Shown here one piece after another: positions 33,625-41,988 of a DNA stretch of 64,000 bases (the stretch's first letter is position 1; each line of letters opens with the position of its first letter). The position numbers and the translations under genes were made by a program. The DNA is taken from NCBI RefSeq assembly GCF_022179185.1, contig NZ_BPQJ01000023.1, positions 46,210 to 110,209 on the forward strand. The letters are read 5' to 3'. Below the pieces are notes generated by a model, which saw only the letters and a program-made list of their open reading frames with translations, searched no databases and had not been told where the DNA came from. The stretch comes from Methylobacterium frigidaeris (GTDB lineage: Bacteria; Pseudomonadota; Alphaproteobacteria; Rhizobiales; Beijerinckiaceae).

Positions 33625-34779
33625 ATGCTGAAGCAGTGGGTTCTGGCGGCGATCGTCCTGGCGTCGGCGAGCGTCGCCCGCGCCGAGAGCAGTGGCGGCT
33701 ACAGCTACCCGGTCGGGCTCGACGAGAATGGCGACAACTTTCTCGCCTTGCGGAGCCGGCCGACCACGCAGGAGGGCGTCCGGCTGCGCAAGCTCGGGCC
33801 GGGGACGCTGTTCAGCGTGATCAGGCGGCAAGGCGCCTGGTACAATGTGCGTCTGCTCGACGGCGAGAGCGGGTGGGTCTACGGCCGCTACGTCGGGTGT
33901 TGCGCCCGCGGTCCGCAAGGCCCGGCGCCCGCCGTCGCGCAGACCATGCAGGTCGTCGTGCAGCCCGGCGAGGCCGAGACCGCGCGGCTGCGCGGGCAGG
34001 TCGAGCAGCTCACGGCGCTCGTGCGCGCCAACCAGGAGAAGCAGGAGCGGCGCGAGAGGGCGGAAGCGGCCGCCGCGGCGCGGCAGGCGGCGGCGCAAGC
34101 GGAAGCCGAGCGGCCGCTGGCGGCCGACGAGGATGCCCTCGCGGGGCTGAGCGCCCGGTTCGAGCAGGCGGCGGCCAATCGCGCCTCGTACCTGACGCCG
34201 ACCAAGCCGGACGACCAGGATCTCGGCCGCACGGCACGCACGGCGTCCGAGCAATTCCCGAAGGTGCCCTTCTACATTCCCGGCACGCGGGAGAGCGGAC
34301 GATTCTGGGTCGAGCCCCGCGTCGGTGACACCGGCCGGCTGTCCTACGACATGGTCTTCGTCGACCCCCGTGCCAGCGTCGACCAGAAGCGGGCGGTCAT
34401 CGATCTGACCCCCGAGCAACTCGACCGGATGAAGCTGGCCATCGCCAAGATCTCGCTCTGGTCCGAGATCGCTCACCGCAACGAGGTGCGGCGCCACTAT
34501 CGCAAGCGGGTCGATTGCTTCCCGGAGGCGTCGTGCCCCCGCGACGGCGACAAGATCGATGGTAAATCCTCTACGGAAGTCGTCTTCTTCGTCAACGAGG
34601 ACGGCTCGACCGGAGGCCGTATCCAGCGGAACAAGGGCCGCTACGACGAGGGCTACAACGTCTCCGTCAAGTCCGCCCGCCTGCTCGCCTCGTATCTGAG
34701 CTACGTGCAGAGCCGCGGCGAGCGCGATTACGCGGCTGGAACGCGCACCGCGGCGGATCTCGATGCCATGTTCAGGTGA
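33625..34779 (+). CDS. Exported SH3-domain protein with coiled coil
   Basis: This 384-residue protein has a signal peptide (MLKQWVLAAIVLASASVARA). Residues about 30-90 form a bacterial SH3 domain (NFLALRSRPTTQEGVRLRKL, then WYNVRLLDGESGWVYGRYV). A charged alanine-rich coiled coil spans about residues 110-175. The C-terminal 190 residues are a folded domain that I do not recognise, with cysteines in VDCFPEASCPRDGD. Such architectures occur in periplasmic proteins that bind cell wall. The ATG at 33625 is preferred to a GTG at 33616. Confidence 0.75.
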   Translation: MLKQWVLAAIVLASASVARAESSGGYSYPVGLDENGDNFLALRSRPTTQEGVRLRKLGPGTLFSVIRRQGAWYNVRLLDGESGWVYGRYVGCCARGPQGPAPAVAQTMQVVVQPGEAETARLRGQVEQLTALVRANQEKQERRERAEAAAAARQAAAQAEAERPLAADEDALAGLSARFEQAAANRASYLTPTKPDDQDLGRTARTASEQFPKVPFYIPGTRESGRFWVEPRVGDTGRLSYDMVFVDPRASVDQKRAVIDLTPEQLDRMKLAIAKISLWSEIAHRNEVRRHYRKRVDCFPEASCPRDGDKIDGKSSTEVVFFVNEDGSTGGRIQRNKGRYDEGYNVSVKSARLLASYLSYVQSRGERDYAAGTRTAADLDAMFR

Positions 34780-34905
34780 GACGAGGCCGGCGGGATATGG
34801 GCCGGATCCGCATCGCCAGCCGGTGCGGAGCCTGAGCGCAGCCGATCGCCGCGCCGCGATCCCGCGAAGATCGCGCCGGTTCCGCCGAACGGCTCGGGGA
34901 AGCGC

Positions 34906-35760
34906 CTACGGACCGCCCGGCCGGTACCGCTCCGGCCGCGTCCCGTCCTCGTCGGTGAAGCCATACGCCCGCGCCAGATCGGCGGCATGCAGCACCTGGC
35001 CCGCGAAGGCCGCGACGCCGGGATCGCCCGCCAGCGCCGCCAGCGCCCTTCCGGCATAGAGCGCGCTCTCCCCCGCCTCCCCGGCCATGCCGGCCTCGAC
35101 CACCCGCTCGGTCCGCACCAGGCCCGGCGCCAGACCCAGCGCCGTGACGCCATAGGGCTTCAGCTCCTCCGCCATCGCGAGGGCGAGGCGGTTGGTGGCG
35201 GCTTTGGCGAGGTCGTAGAACAGGTCGCCGAGATAGGCCTCCGTGCCGAACGAGACCAGCGCCAGGAGGCCGCCCTTGGCCGAGACCATGGCGGGGGCGA
35301 CGGCCCGGGCGAGGATCAGGCCGGCGAGCGGGCCGGTCTCGAGGTTGTGGCGCAAGGGGGCGAGGCCGCGGCGCCAGAAGGCGGTGCCCCAGGTGGCGCC
35401 GTCGGGGTAGCGCTCGCCGTCATAGCCCTCGTTGCCGCCCCAGACGCTCGACACCGCGACGTCGATGCGGCCGAAGCGGCGCAGCACCCAGCGCACCATC
35501 GCGTCCACCTCGGGCTCGCGGGTGTGGTCGCAGAGATAGTGGTGGCCGCGCCCGCCGGCGAGGTCGATCTCCCGGGCGGTGTCCTCGAGAGCCTCGCTGC
35601 GCTGATCGGTGCGCGGGCCCGTCTCGCTGGAGCGGGCGGTGACCACCACAATGGCGCCGGCCTCGCCGAGCGCCCGTGCGATGCCGCGGCCGACCCCGCG
35701 CGAGGCGCCGGCGACGAGGCAGACCTTTCCCGAGAGGTCCGGGATGCCCGTGGGCCTCAC
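34906..35760 (-). CDS. Short-chain dehydrogenase/reductase
   Basis: This is a 284-residue SDR. VCLVAGASRGVGRGIARAL is the cofactor-binding motif (AGxxxGxG form), VSSVWGG stands where NNAG usually is, and FYDLAKAATNRLA provides the catalytic YxxxK. The GTG start at 35760 overlaps the stop of the enoyl-CoA hydratase gene by four bases (GTGA), so it is co-translated with it. The open frame runs further upstream, but that part is a translation of the hydratase gene in another frame. It probably oxidises a hydroxyacyl-CoA or reduces a related ketone in the same pathway. Confidence 0.85.
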   Translation of the reverse strand: MRPTGIPDLSGKVCLVAGASRGVGRGIARALGEAGAIVVVTARSSETGPRTDQRSEALEDTAREIDLAGGRGHHYLCDHTREPEVDAMVRWVLRRFGRIDVAVSSVWGGNEGYDGERYPDGATWGTAFWRRGLAPLRHNLETGPLAGLILARAVAPAMVSAKGGLLALVSFGTEAYLGDLFYDLAKAATNRLALAMAEELKPYGVTALGLAPGLVRTERVVEAGMAGEAGESALYAGRALAALAGDPGVAAFAGQVLHAADLARAYGFTDEDGTRPERYRPGGP

Positions 35761-36515
35761 CGGGCGCCGCGGGACAGGAAGCGCTGGAACGCGGCTTGCG
35801 CCTCGGGCGAGCGGAGCGCCGCGTCGAAGGCCTGGGCCTCCGCATCCATGGCGGCGCGCACCGCCTCCCCGTCGCCGCGGATCAGCCGGCGGGCGGCGGC
35901 CAGCGCCTGGCGGGGCTTTCCCGCGAGCTTGGCCCCTTGAGCCAGCGCGTGTTCGAGGAGGCCGTCGGCCGGGACGACCGCATTGGCAAGCCCGAGCCGC
36001 ACCGCCTCGTCGGCCCCGAAGGCCTCGCCGAGGAGCAGCAGTTCCGTCGCCTTCGGCAGGCCGACCCGGCGCGGCAGCAGGTAGCTGGAGGCCGCCTCCG
36101 GCACCAGGCCGAGATCGACGAACGGCATCCGGAATGTCGCGGCGGGCGTCACGTAGACGAGGTCGCAATGGAGCGTGAGCGTGGTGCCGACCCCGACCGC
36201 GAGCCCGTCCACCGCCGCCACCATCGGGGTGCGGGTCACGGCGAGCTGGCGGATGAAGCGGAGGGACGGCGCCTCGCCGAAGGCCCGCTCGGTCCGGGCG
36301 ACGAAGTCGGCGATGTCGTTGCCGGCGGTGAACACCCCCTCGGCTCCGGCGAAGACCACGGCGCCGACGCCCGAATCCTCGCGGTCCGCGCCCTCCAGCG
36401 CCTCGCGCATGGCGTCGTACATCGCCCCCGTGAGGGCGTTCTTCTTCTCCGGGCGGGCGAGCCGCACGAGGCGGACGCCGCCGGGTTCGTCGGTGATGCG
36501 GACGTGGTCGGTCAT
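35757..36515 (-). CDS. Enoyl-CoA hydratase/isomerase
   Basis: A 252-residue crotonase-fold enzyme. VFTAGNDIADF and VDGLAVGVGTTLTL form the oxyanion hole, and MPFVDLGLVPEAASSYLLP holds the catalytic glutamate of the family. The ATG at 36515 gives MTDHVRITDEPGGVRLVRLA, the normal N-terminus, while upstream in-frame codons would add an unrelated lead. It lies 130 bases downstream of an acyl-CoA dehydrogenase on the same strand and is coupled to the SDR gene, so the three make a short beta-oxidation-like operon. Confidence 0.9.
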   Translation of the reverse strand: MTDHVRITDEPGGVRLVRLARPEKKNALTGAMYDAMREALEGADREDSGVGAVVFAGAEGVFTAGNDIADFVARTERAFGEAPSLRFIRQLAVTRTPMVAAVDGLAVGVGTTLTLHCDLVYVTPAATFRMPFVDLGLVPEAASSYLLPRRVGLPKATELLLLGEAFGADEAVRLGLANAVVPADGLLEHALAQGAKLAGKPRQALAAARRLIRGDGEAVRAAMDAEAQAFDAALRSPEAQAAFQRFLSRGAR

Positions 36516-36644
36516 GGGAGGCTCACAAGCAGACAGCGTCGAGCGGGCGACATCGTGCCAAACAACGGGATGACGCGGAGGGTGTCGGGTGGGGTGTGCG
36601 CAACGTCGGATGAGAGGTGATTGACGCCGCCGCGCCATCCCCCC

Positions 36645-38417
36645 TCACCCCGCGAGCGCGAGCGCCCCATCCTGAAGGAAGCCCCCGCCCCCCGTCACCG
36701 TCTCCTCCAGCCCCCGCGCCGCGGTGGCGAGGTTCTCGGCGAAGAACCGGGCGAGCGCGATGCGGGCCGGATGCGCCGGATCGCCGTCGCCGGCCTTCGC
36801 CGCCGCGTTCGCCGCAAGCGCCGCTTGCGCCAGGCAGGCCCCGCCCTGGGCGAGGCCGAACAGGCGCAGGTACGGGGTGGCGCCGGCGAGCGCCTCCTCG
36901 GGCCGGTTCGAGCCGAGGGCCTTGAGGAGGGAGCTCGTCGCGCGGTCGAGGGATTCGATCGTCTCGCGCAGGCGCGGGGCGGTGTGGCCGAAACCGGGAC
37001 CGCCCTCCTTCAGCACCCGCTCGGCGACGAGGCGCATCGCGCCGATCTGGCCGCGCACCACCCCACCGCCGTCGAGCGGCAGCTTGCGGGTGACGAGGTC
37101 GATCGCCTGGATGCCGTTGGTGCCCTCGTAGATCGCCGCGATGCGGGCGTCGCGCAGGTGCTGGGCGGCGCCGGTCTCCTCGACGAAGCCCATGCCGCCA
37201 TGGACCTGGATGCCGAGCGACGCGACCTCGATGCCGATATCGGTCGAGAACGCCTTGGCCACCGGGGTCAGCAGCGAGGCGCGGGCCTGCGCGGCCTTCC
37301 GTCCCGCCTCGTCCGGCGCCCGGTGGGCACGGTCGATCGCTTCCGCCGTCAGGTAGCAGATGCCCCGGGAGGCCGCCGTCAGCGCCTTCATGGTGAGCAG
37401 CATGCGCTGCACGTCGGGATGCTCGATGATCGGGCTCGCGCCGCCCTCGCTCGCGGCGCTCGCCCGGCCCTGGCGGCGGTCGCGGGCGTAAAGGAGGGCC
37501 TGCTGGTAGGCGCGCTCGGCGATCGCCACGCCCTGGAGGCCGACGCCGAGGCGGGCGTTGTTCATCATCGTGAACATGCAGGCCAGCCCCCGGTTCGGCT
37601 CGCCGACGAGCCAGCCGGTGGCGCCGTCGTAGACCATGGTGCAGGTCGGCGAGCCGTGGATGCCGAGCTTGTGCTCGATGCCGGCGCATTTGAGCGCGTT
37701 GCGCGACCCGTCCGGCAGCACCTTCGGCACCAGGAACAGCGAGATGCCGCGGGTGCCGGCGGGCGCGTCGGGGAGCCGCGCCAGCACCAGGTGCACGATG
37801 TTGTCGGTGAGGTCGTGCTCGCCCCAGGTGATGTAGATCTTCTCGCCCGAGATCCGGTAGAGGCCGTCGCCCACGGGCTCGGCCCGGGTGCGCATCACCG
37901 AGAGGTCCGAGCCGGCCTGCGGCTCGGTCAGGTTCATGGTGGCGGTCCACTCGCCCGAGACCAGCTTCTCGAGGTAGCGGGCGCGCAGCTCCTCGCTGCC
38001 GTGCCGGCTCAGCGCCTCGACGCCGCCGGCGGTGAGCAGCGGTCCGAGGCCGAAGGCCATCGCGGCGGAGTTCCACATCTCGATGCAGGCGGCGTTGAGC
38101 AGCACCGGCAAGCCCTGGCCGCCATACTCGACCGGGCCCGGCAGGGCGTTCCAGCCGCCCTCGGTCCAGGCGCGGTAAGCCTCGCGGTAGCCCGGCGGCA
38201 TGGTGACCACGCCGTCCTTGAGCGGGGTGCCGTGACGGTCGCCGACTTTGTTGAGCGGCGCCACCACGTCGTTGGCGAAGCGGCCGGCCTCCTCCAGGAT
38301 GGTGTCGACGAGGTCGTCCGAGAGATCGCCGTGCAGGCCCTCCGCGATGGCGCGGTCGAGCCCGGCGACGTGCCGGAGGGTGAAGGCCATCTCGGCCACG
38401 GGCGCGCGATAGGTCAT
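36645..38417 (-). CDS. Acyl-CoA dehydrogenase, long (about 590 residues) DmdC-type
   Basis: This is a 590-residue FAD-dependent dehydrogenase. TATMNLTEPQAGSDLSVMRT is the flavin/substrate signature, YRISGEKIYITWGEHD follows, and RIAAIYEGTNGIQAIDLV closes the active-site region. The extended N-terminus (YRAPVAEMAFTLRHVAGLD) and C-terminal domain are those of the large acyl-CoA dehydrogenases related to 3-methylmercaptopropionyl-CoA dehydrogenase. Many homologues act on other acyl-CoAs, so I do not assign DMSP metabolism. It leads the operon with the hydratase and SDR genes. Confidence 0.9.
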   Translation of the reverse strand: MTYRAPVAEMAFTLRHVAGLDRAIAEGLHGDLSDDLVDTILEEAGRFANDVVAPLNKVGDRHGTPLKDGVVTMPPGYREAYRAWTEGGWNALPGPVEYGGQGLPVLLNAACIEMWNSAAMAFGLGPLLTAGGVEALSRHGSEELRARYLEKLVSGEWTATMNLTEPQAGSDLSVMRTRAEPVGDGLYRISGEKIYITWGEHDLTDNIVHLVLARLPDAPAGTRGISLFLVPKVLPDGSRNALKCAGIEHKLGIHGSPTCTMVYDGATGWLVGEPNRGLACMFTMMNNARLGVGLQGVAIAERAYQQALLYARDRRQGRASAASEGGASPIIEHPDVQRMLLTMKALTAASRGICYLTAEAIDRAHRAPDEAGRKAAQARASLLTPVAKAFSTDIGIEVASLGIQVHGGMGFVEETGAAQHLRDARIAAIYEGTNGIQAIDLVTRKLPLDGGGVVRGQIGAMRLVAERVLKEGGPGFGHTAPRLRETIESLDRATSSLLKALGSNRPEEALAGATPYLRLFGLAQGGACLAQAALAANAAAKAGDGDPAHPARIALARFFAENLATAARGLEETVTGGGGFLQDGALALAG

Positions 38418-38536
38418 CGAGGGCTCCTCCCGACAGAGCGGTTCGGCGGCTTTTCCGGACGGGCCCGCCGCGCGGGCCCCCGGGAGCCACCCTTTGGATT
38501 TGACGTGCAGCGGCCGCCGACGCTACGGCCGGCGGC

Positions 38537-39550
38537 ATGGTGACGGATAGTTTAGACGTGAACGATGATCGCGGGTCAATGCCGACCCGCCGCCTCGCCG
38601 CCGATGACGCGGGCGTCAGTGAGGCCGGTGCCCTGCTGCGCGCCGGACGGCTGGTGGCGATCCCCACGGAGACCGTCTACGGCCTCGGGGCCGATGCGAG
38701 CGATCCGGCGGCCGTGGCGGGGATCTACGCCGCCAAGGAGCGGCCGCGGTTCAACCCTCTGATCGCCCACCTGCCCGACCTCGCGGCGGCCCGGCGCGAG
38801 GGGGATTTCGGCCCGGAGGCCCTGCGGCTGGCGGAGGCGTTCTGGCCCGGCCCCCTCACCCTGGTGGTGCCGGCGGCCGATACGGCCCGCGTCTGCGACC
38901 TCGCCCGGGCGGGGTTGCCGAGCGTCGCGCTCCGGGTGCCGGGCAGCGCCCTCGCCCGGGAGGTGCTGGCGGCGGCGGGCTGCCCGGTGGCGGCACCCTC
39001 GGCCAACCGCTCGGGGCGGGTCAGCCCGACGGAGGTCGATCACGTGCTCGGCGACCTCGACGGCCGGATCGCGGCGGTTCTCGACGGCGGGCCCTGCCCG
39101 GTCGGGGTCGAATCGACCATCGTCGCCTGCCTCGACGGTCCACCGGTGCTGCTGCGCCCGGGCGGCGTGCCGCGCGACGCGATCGAGCGGGTCTTGGGCC
39201 GGGAGCTGGCCCTGCCGAGCGCGTCGGACGGGGCGGCGCCGGTCTCCCCGGGCCTCCTTGCCTCGCATTACGCGCCCCGCGCGACGGTGCGCCTCGACGC
39301 GACGCGGATCCGGCCCGGCGAGGCCGCCCTGCTGTTCGGCCCCGTCGCGCCGGACGGGTTCGACGACGCGGCCGTTTCCCTGAATCTCAGCCCGTCAGGC
39401 GACCTTGCGGAGGCGGCCGCCCACCTCTTCGCCCATCTGCGCCGCCTCGACGCCGCCGGACCGGCGACGATCGCGGTGGCGCCGATCCCGGCGGACGGCC
39501 TCGGCGAGGCGATCCGCGATCGCTTGGCTCGCGCCGCTGCGCCGCGCTGA
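38537..39550 (+). CDS. L-threonylcarbamoyladenylate synthase (Sua5 type)
   Basis: This 337-residue enzyme makes threonylcarbamoyl-AMP for the t6A modification of tRNA. IPTETVYGLGADASDPAAVA and KERPRFNPLIAHLPD are the YrdC-fold signatures. ESTIVACLDGPPVLLRPGGV follows, then the linker GLLASHYAPRATVRL, which with the C-terminal domain makes it Sua5 rather than the shorter YrdC. The start could be 38537 or the ATG at 38579. Neither has a strong ribosome site. It is divergent from the acyl-CoA dehydrogenase operon. Confidence 0.92.
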   Translation: MVTDSLDVNDDRGSMPTRRLAADDAGVSEAGALLRAGRLVAIPTETVYGLGADASDPAAVAGIYAAKERPRFNPLIAHLPDLAAARREGDFGPEALRLAEAFWPGPLTLVVPAADTARVCDLARAGLPSVALRVPGSALAREVLAAAGCPVAAPSANRSGRVSPTEVDHVLGDLDGRIAAVLDGGPCPVGVESTIVACLDGPPVLLRPGGVPRDAIERVLGRELALPSASDGAAPVSPGLLASHYAPRATVRLDATRIRPGEAALLFGPVAPDGFDDAAVSLNLSPSGDLAEAAAHLFAHLRRLDAAGPATIAVAPIPADGLGEAIRDRLARAAAPR

Positions 39551-39655
39551 GCGAGGGCTGGAAAATTTTTGCGGATCCCGCGGAACCCACCCCGCAGGAC
39601 CCGCGTTGGTTGGGCCTAGAAGGTCACCTAAGCCCCCATCGACCTTCCGCCTCAG

Positions 39656-39684
39656 AGGCCCAGCTGCGCTGGGCCTTTTTCTTT
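39656..39684. terminator. Rho-independent terminator between convergent genes
   Basis: AGGCCCAGC (39656-39664) pairs perfectly with GCTGGGCCT (39668-39676) around a 3-base loop and is followed by a T-rich stretch. It serves the plus-strand Sua5-type gene, and the hairpin may also serve wrbA from the other side. Confidence 0.85.
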
Positions 39685-39694
39685 GGCCGGAGCG

Positions 39695-40294
39695 TTACCG
39701 GGCGAGCTTCGCCGCGATGCCGGCGACGTGACGGCCCTGGAAGCGGGCGCCCTCCAGCTCGACCGCGCTCGGCTGGCGGCTGCCGTCGCCGCCCGCGATG
39801 GTCGACGCGCCGTAGGGCGAGTTGCCCATCACCTCGGCGGTGCCGAGCTGGCCCTGGAAGCTGTAGGGCAGGCCGACGACCACGAGCCCCAGATGCAGCA
39901 GCACGGTGTGGACGCTCAGGATCGTGGATTCCTGGCCGCCATGCTGCGAGGCCGTGGAGGTGAAGACCGCGCCGACCTTGCCGACGAGGGCGCCCTTCGC
40001 CCACAGGCCGCCGGTCTGATCGATGAAGTTCTTCATCTGCGAGGCCATGTTGCCGTAGCGGGTCGGCGTGCCGACGATGATCGCGTCGTAGGTCGGCAAC
40101 TCGTCGACGGTGGCGATCGGCGCCGCCTGGTCGAGCTTGTAATGCGAGTTGCGGGCGATCTCCTCCGGCACCAGCTCGGGTACCCGCTTGACCACGGCCT
40201 CGGCGCCGGCCTCCCGGACGCCCTCGGCCACCGCGTAGGCCATCTGCTCGATATGGCCGTAGGTCGAGTAGTAGAGGACCAGAACCTTCGCCAT
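39695..40294 (-). CDS. wrbA: NAD(P)H:quinone oxidoreductase, WrbA type
   Basis: A 199-residue flavodoxin-fold enzyme that reduces quinones by two electrons and so limits oxidative stress. VLYYSTYGHIEQMAYAVAEG is the FMN phosphate loop. GTPTRYGNMASQMKNFID and TASQHGGQESTILSVHT are characteristic WrbA motifs. The length is standard. A GGGAG ribosome site precedes the ATG at 40294. It is divergent from a LysR gene across a short intergenic region with a palindrome, so that regulator probably controls it. Confidence 0.95.
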   Translation of the reverse strand: MAKVLVLYYSTYGHIEQMAYAVAEGVREAGAEAVVKRVPELVPEEIARNSHYKLDQAAPIATVDELPTYDAIIVGTPTRYGNMASQMKNFIDQTGGLWAKGALVGKVGAVFTSTASQHGGQESTILSVHTVLLHLGLVVVGLPYSFQGQLGTAEVMGNSPYGASTIAGGDGSRQPSAVELEGARFQGRHVAGIAAKLAR

Positions 40295-40363
40295 CGCGTG
40301 ATCTCCCGTCTGTTCGAGGTGCGGACCATCGTGGATCGCGGAGCCATCGGAAATGGCCTATGA

Positions 40364-40381
40364 TGCAAGCTCGCGCTTGCA
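40364..40381. promoter_or_regulatory. Palindromic putative LysR operator
   Basis: TGCAAGC (40364-40370) and GCTTGCA (40375-40381) form a perfect inverted repeat around TCGC. It lies 27 bases before the preferred LysR start and 69 before wrbA. A partial extra copy (GCATGCAAG) follows at 40383. Confidence 0.55.
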
Positions 40382-40408
40382 CGCATGCAAGGTCAGGAGT
40401 TCGATCGC

Positions 40409-41326
40409 GTGACCGCCGCCCTCACCTGGGACGATTTCCGGCTGGTGAAGGCCATCTCCGACCAGCGCGGCCTGACCCAGGCCGCCGAGCGGCTCGGCAT
40501 CAACCACTCCACCGCCTTCCGGCGCCTCGGCCAGATCGAGGCGGCCCTGCGCACGCCGCTCTTCGAGCGCCACCGCACCGGCTACGTGCCGACACCGGCC
40601 GCCGAGGAGATGGCCCGCATCGCCGCCCGGATGGAGGAGGAGGTGCTGGCCTTCACCCGCCGGATCGAGGGCCAGGGCCTGAGTCCCGCAGGCGAACTCC
40701 GCATCACCACCGCGGCCTCGCTCCTCACCGGCCTGCTGACACCGATCCTCGCGGCGTTCTGCGCCCGCTGCCCGGAGGTGCGCCTCGACGTGGTGGTGTC
40801 GGAGCAGGCTCTCAATCTCGCCAAGCGCGACGCGGACGTGGCGCTCCGCGCCACCAACGACCCGCCCGACACGCTGGTGGGGCGCCGCCTCGCCACCATC
40901 GCCTGGGCGCTCTACGGCCGGGCCGGCCTCGACCGGGACATCCCCCTCGGCGAGCAGCGCTGGGTCTCGCCGGCGCCCCGCCTCGGGGCAGCGTCCGCTG
41001 CACGCTACGTGCAGGAGCGCACCGACCCTGAGCGCATCGTGCTGCGCCTCGACACCGTGCAGGGCCTGGCGGACGCGGTGGAGGCCGGGATCGGCATCGG
41101 CCCCCTGCCCTGCGTCATCGGCGACCGCCGCCCGAGCCTCGTGCGGCTCTCGGGACCGGAGCCCGACCTCGCCGCCGGGCTCTGGCTCCTCACCCATCCG
41201 GACCTGCGCCGGGCCGCCCGGGTGCGGGCCTTCCTCGACTTCGTCGGCGACGCCATCGCCCGCGAGCGCGACCTGATCGAGGGGCGTGTGCCGGGTCAGC
41301 GGACCGAGACGATCTCGACCTCGTGA
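40409..41326 (+). CDS. LysR-family transcriptional regulator
   Basis: A 305-residue regulator. The N-terminal winged helix runs from WDDFRLVKAISDQRGLTQAA through LGINHSTAFRRLGQIEAALR, followed by a LysR substrate-binding domain from about residue 90. I choose GTG at 40409 because AGGAG (40395-40399) is well placed for it. An upstream ATG at 40385 would put the start at the edge of the palindrome. The gene diverges from wrbA. Its last 31 bases overlap the end of the convergent GreA/GreB-type gene. Confidence 0.88.
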   Translation: MTAALTWDDFRLVKAISDQRGLTQAAERLGINHSTAFRRLGQIEAALRTPLFERHRTGYVPTPAAEEMARIAARMEEEVLAFTRRIEGQGLSPAGELRITTAASLLTGLLTPILAAFCARCPEVRLDVVVSEQALNLAKRDADVALRATNDPPDTLVGRRLATIAWALYGRAGLDRDIPLGEQRWVSPAPRLGAASAARYVQERTDPERIVLRLDTVQGLADAVEAGIGIGPLPCVIGDRRPSLVRLSGPEPDLAAGLWLLTHPDLRRAARVRAFLDFVGDAIARERDLIEGRVPGQRTETISTS

Positions 41327-41757
41327 CCCGCCACCGTGACGGTGTCACCGGCCTGCTTGCCGGTCAGCGCCCGGGCGAGCGGCGCCACGTAGGCGAGCGT
41401 GCCCTTGGCGGGGTCGGATTCGTCCTCGCCGACGATGCGGAAGGTCTGCTTCGTCCCGTCCTCGCGCGCGATGGTGATCGTCGAGCCGAAATGCACCGTG
41501 TCGCCGGGCGGCTGCTCCACCACCTGCGCCGAGTTGCGCCGGGCGGTCCAGTAGCGCAGGTCGCGGTTCACCCGCGCCATGTTCGCCTTGTCGTCGGGCG
41601 ACAGGCCGGCATGCTCGATGTGCAGCCGGTCCAGCTCGGCGTCGATCAGGGCGAGGCCCTCCGGCGTGACGAAGTTCGGGTGCGGGGAGACGGGACGGTC
41701 GGGGAGATCCTCGAAGGCCTCCCCGCCCTCCTTCTCGCGAACGAAGGCGATGCTCAT
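41296..41757 (-). CDS. GreA/GreB-family elongation factor-like protein
   Basis: This is a 153-residue protein. Residues about 25-75 form the helical N-terminal hairpin (FVTPEGLALIDAELDRLHIE and on, to YWTARRNSAQVV). The C-terminal domain has VHFGSTITIAREDGTKQTFR, then IVGEDESDPAKGTLAYVAPL and LARALTGKQAGDTVTV, the typical GreA/GreB C-terminal pattern. It likely rescues stalled RNA polymerase or is a paralogue with a modified role. The 3' end overlaps the convergent LysR gene. Confidence 0.88.
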   Translation of the reverse strand: MSIAFVREKEGGEAFEDLPDRPVSPHPNFVTPEGLALIDAELDRLHIEHAGLSPDDKANMARVNRDLRYWTARRNSAQVVEQPPGDTVHFGSTITIAREDGTKQTFRIVGEDESDPAKGTLAYVAPLARALTGKQAGDTVTVAGHEVEIVSVR

Positions 41758-41988
41758 GAAACAGGCAATGCGCGGGGTCGCGCCAAGGTTCCGCGCCCTG
41801 CCTGCGCGCGGTGCGTCCCGCGATCCCCCCGAGCGTCGGATGCGCCGCGGGAGTTCGGAAGGCGCACATAGCCCGGGCTATGACATGTGCCGTGGCCTTC
41901 CAGGACACGCCGCCTTATGGGAGCGGCGCCGCGCCGCAGCGGATCCGTCCCGCAACGCGGTCACGACCAAGCCTCTCGGAACATCGTC

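Noticed and set aside
36645..38417. Calling the acyl-CoA dehydrogenase DmdC of DMSP breakdown
   Set aside because: The family resemblance is real but many such enzymes act on other acyl-CoAs, and no DmdA/B/D genes are nearby.
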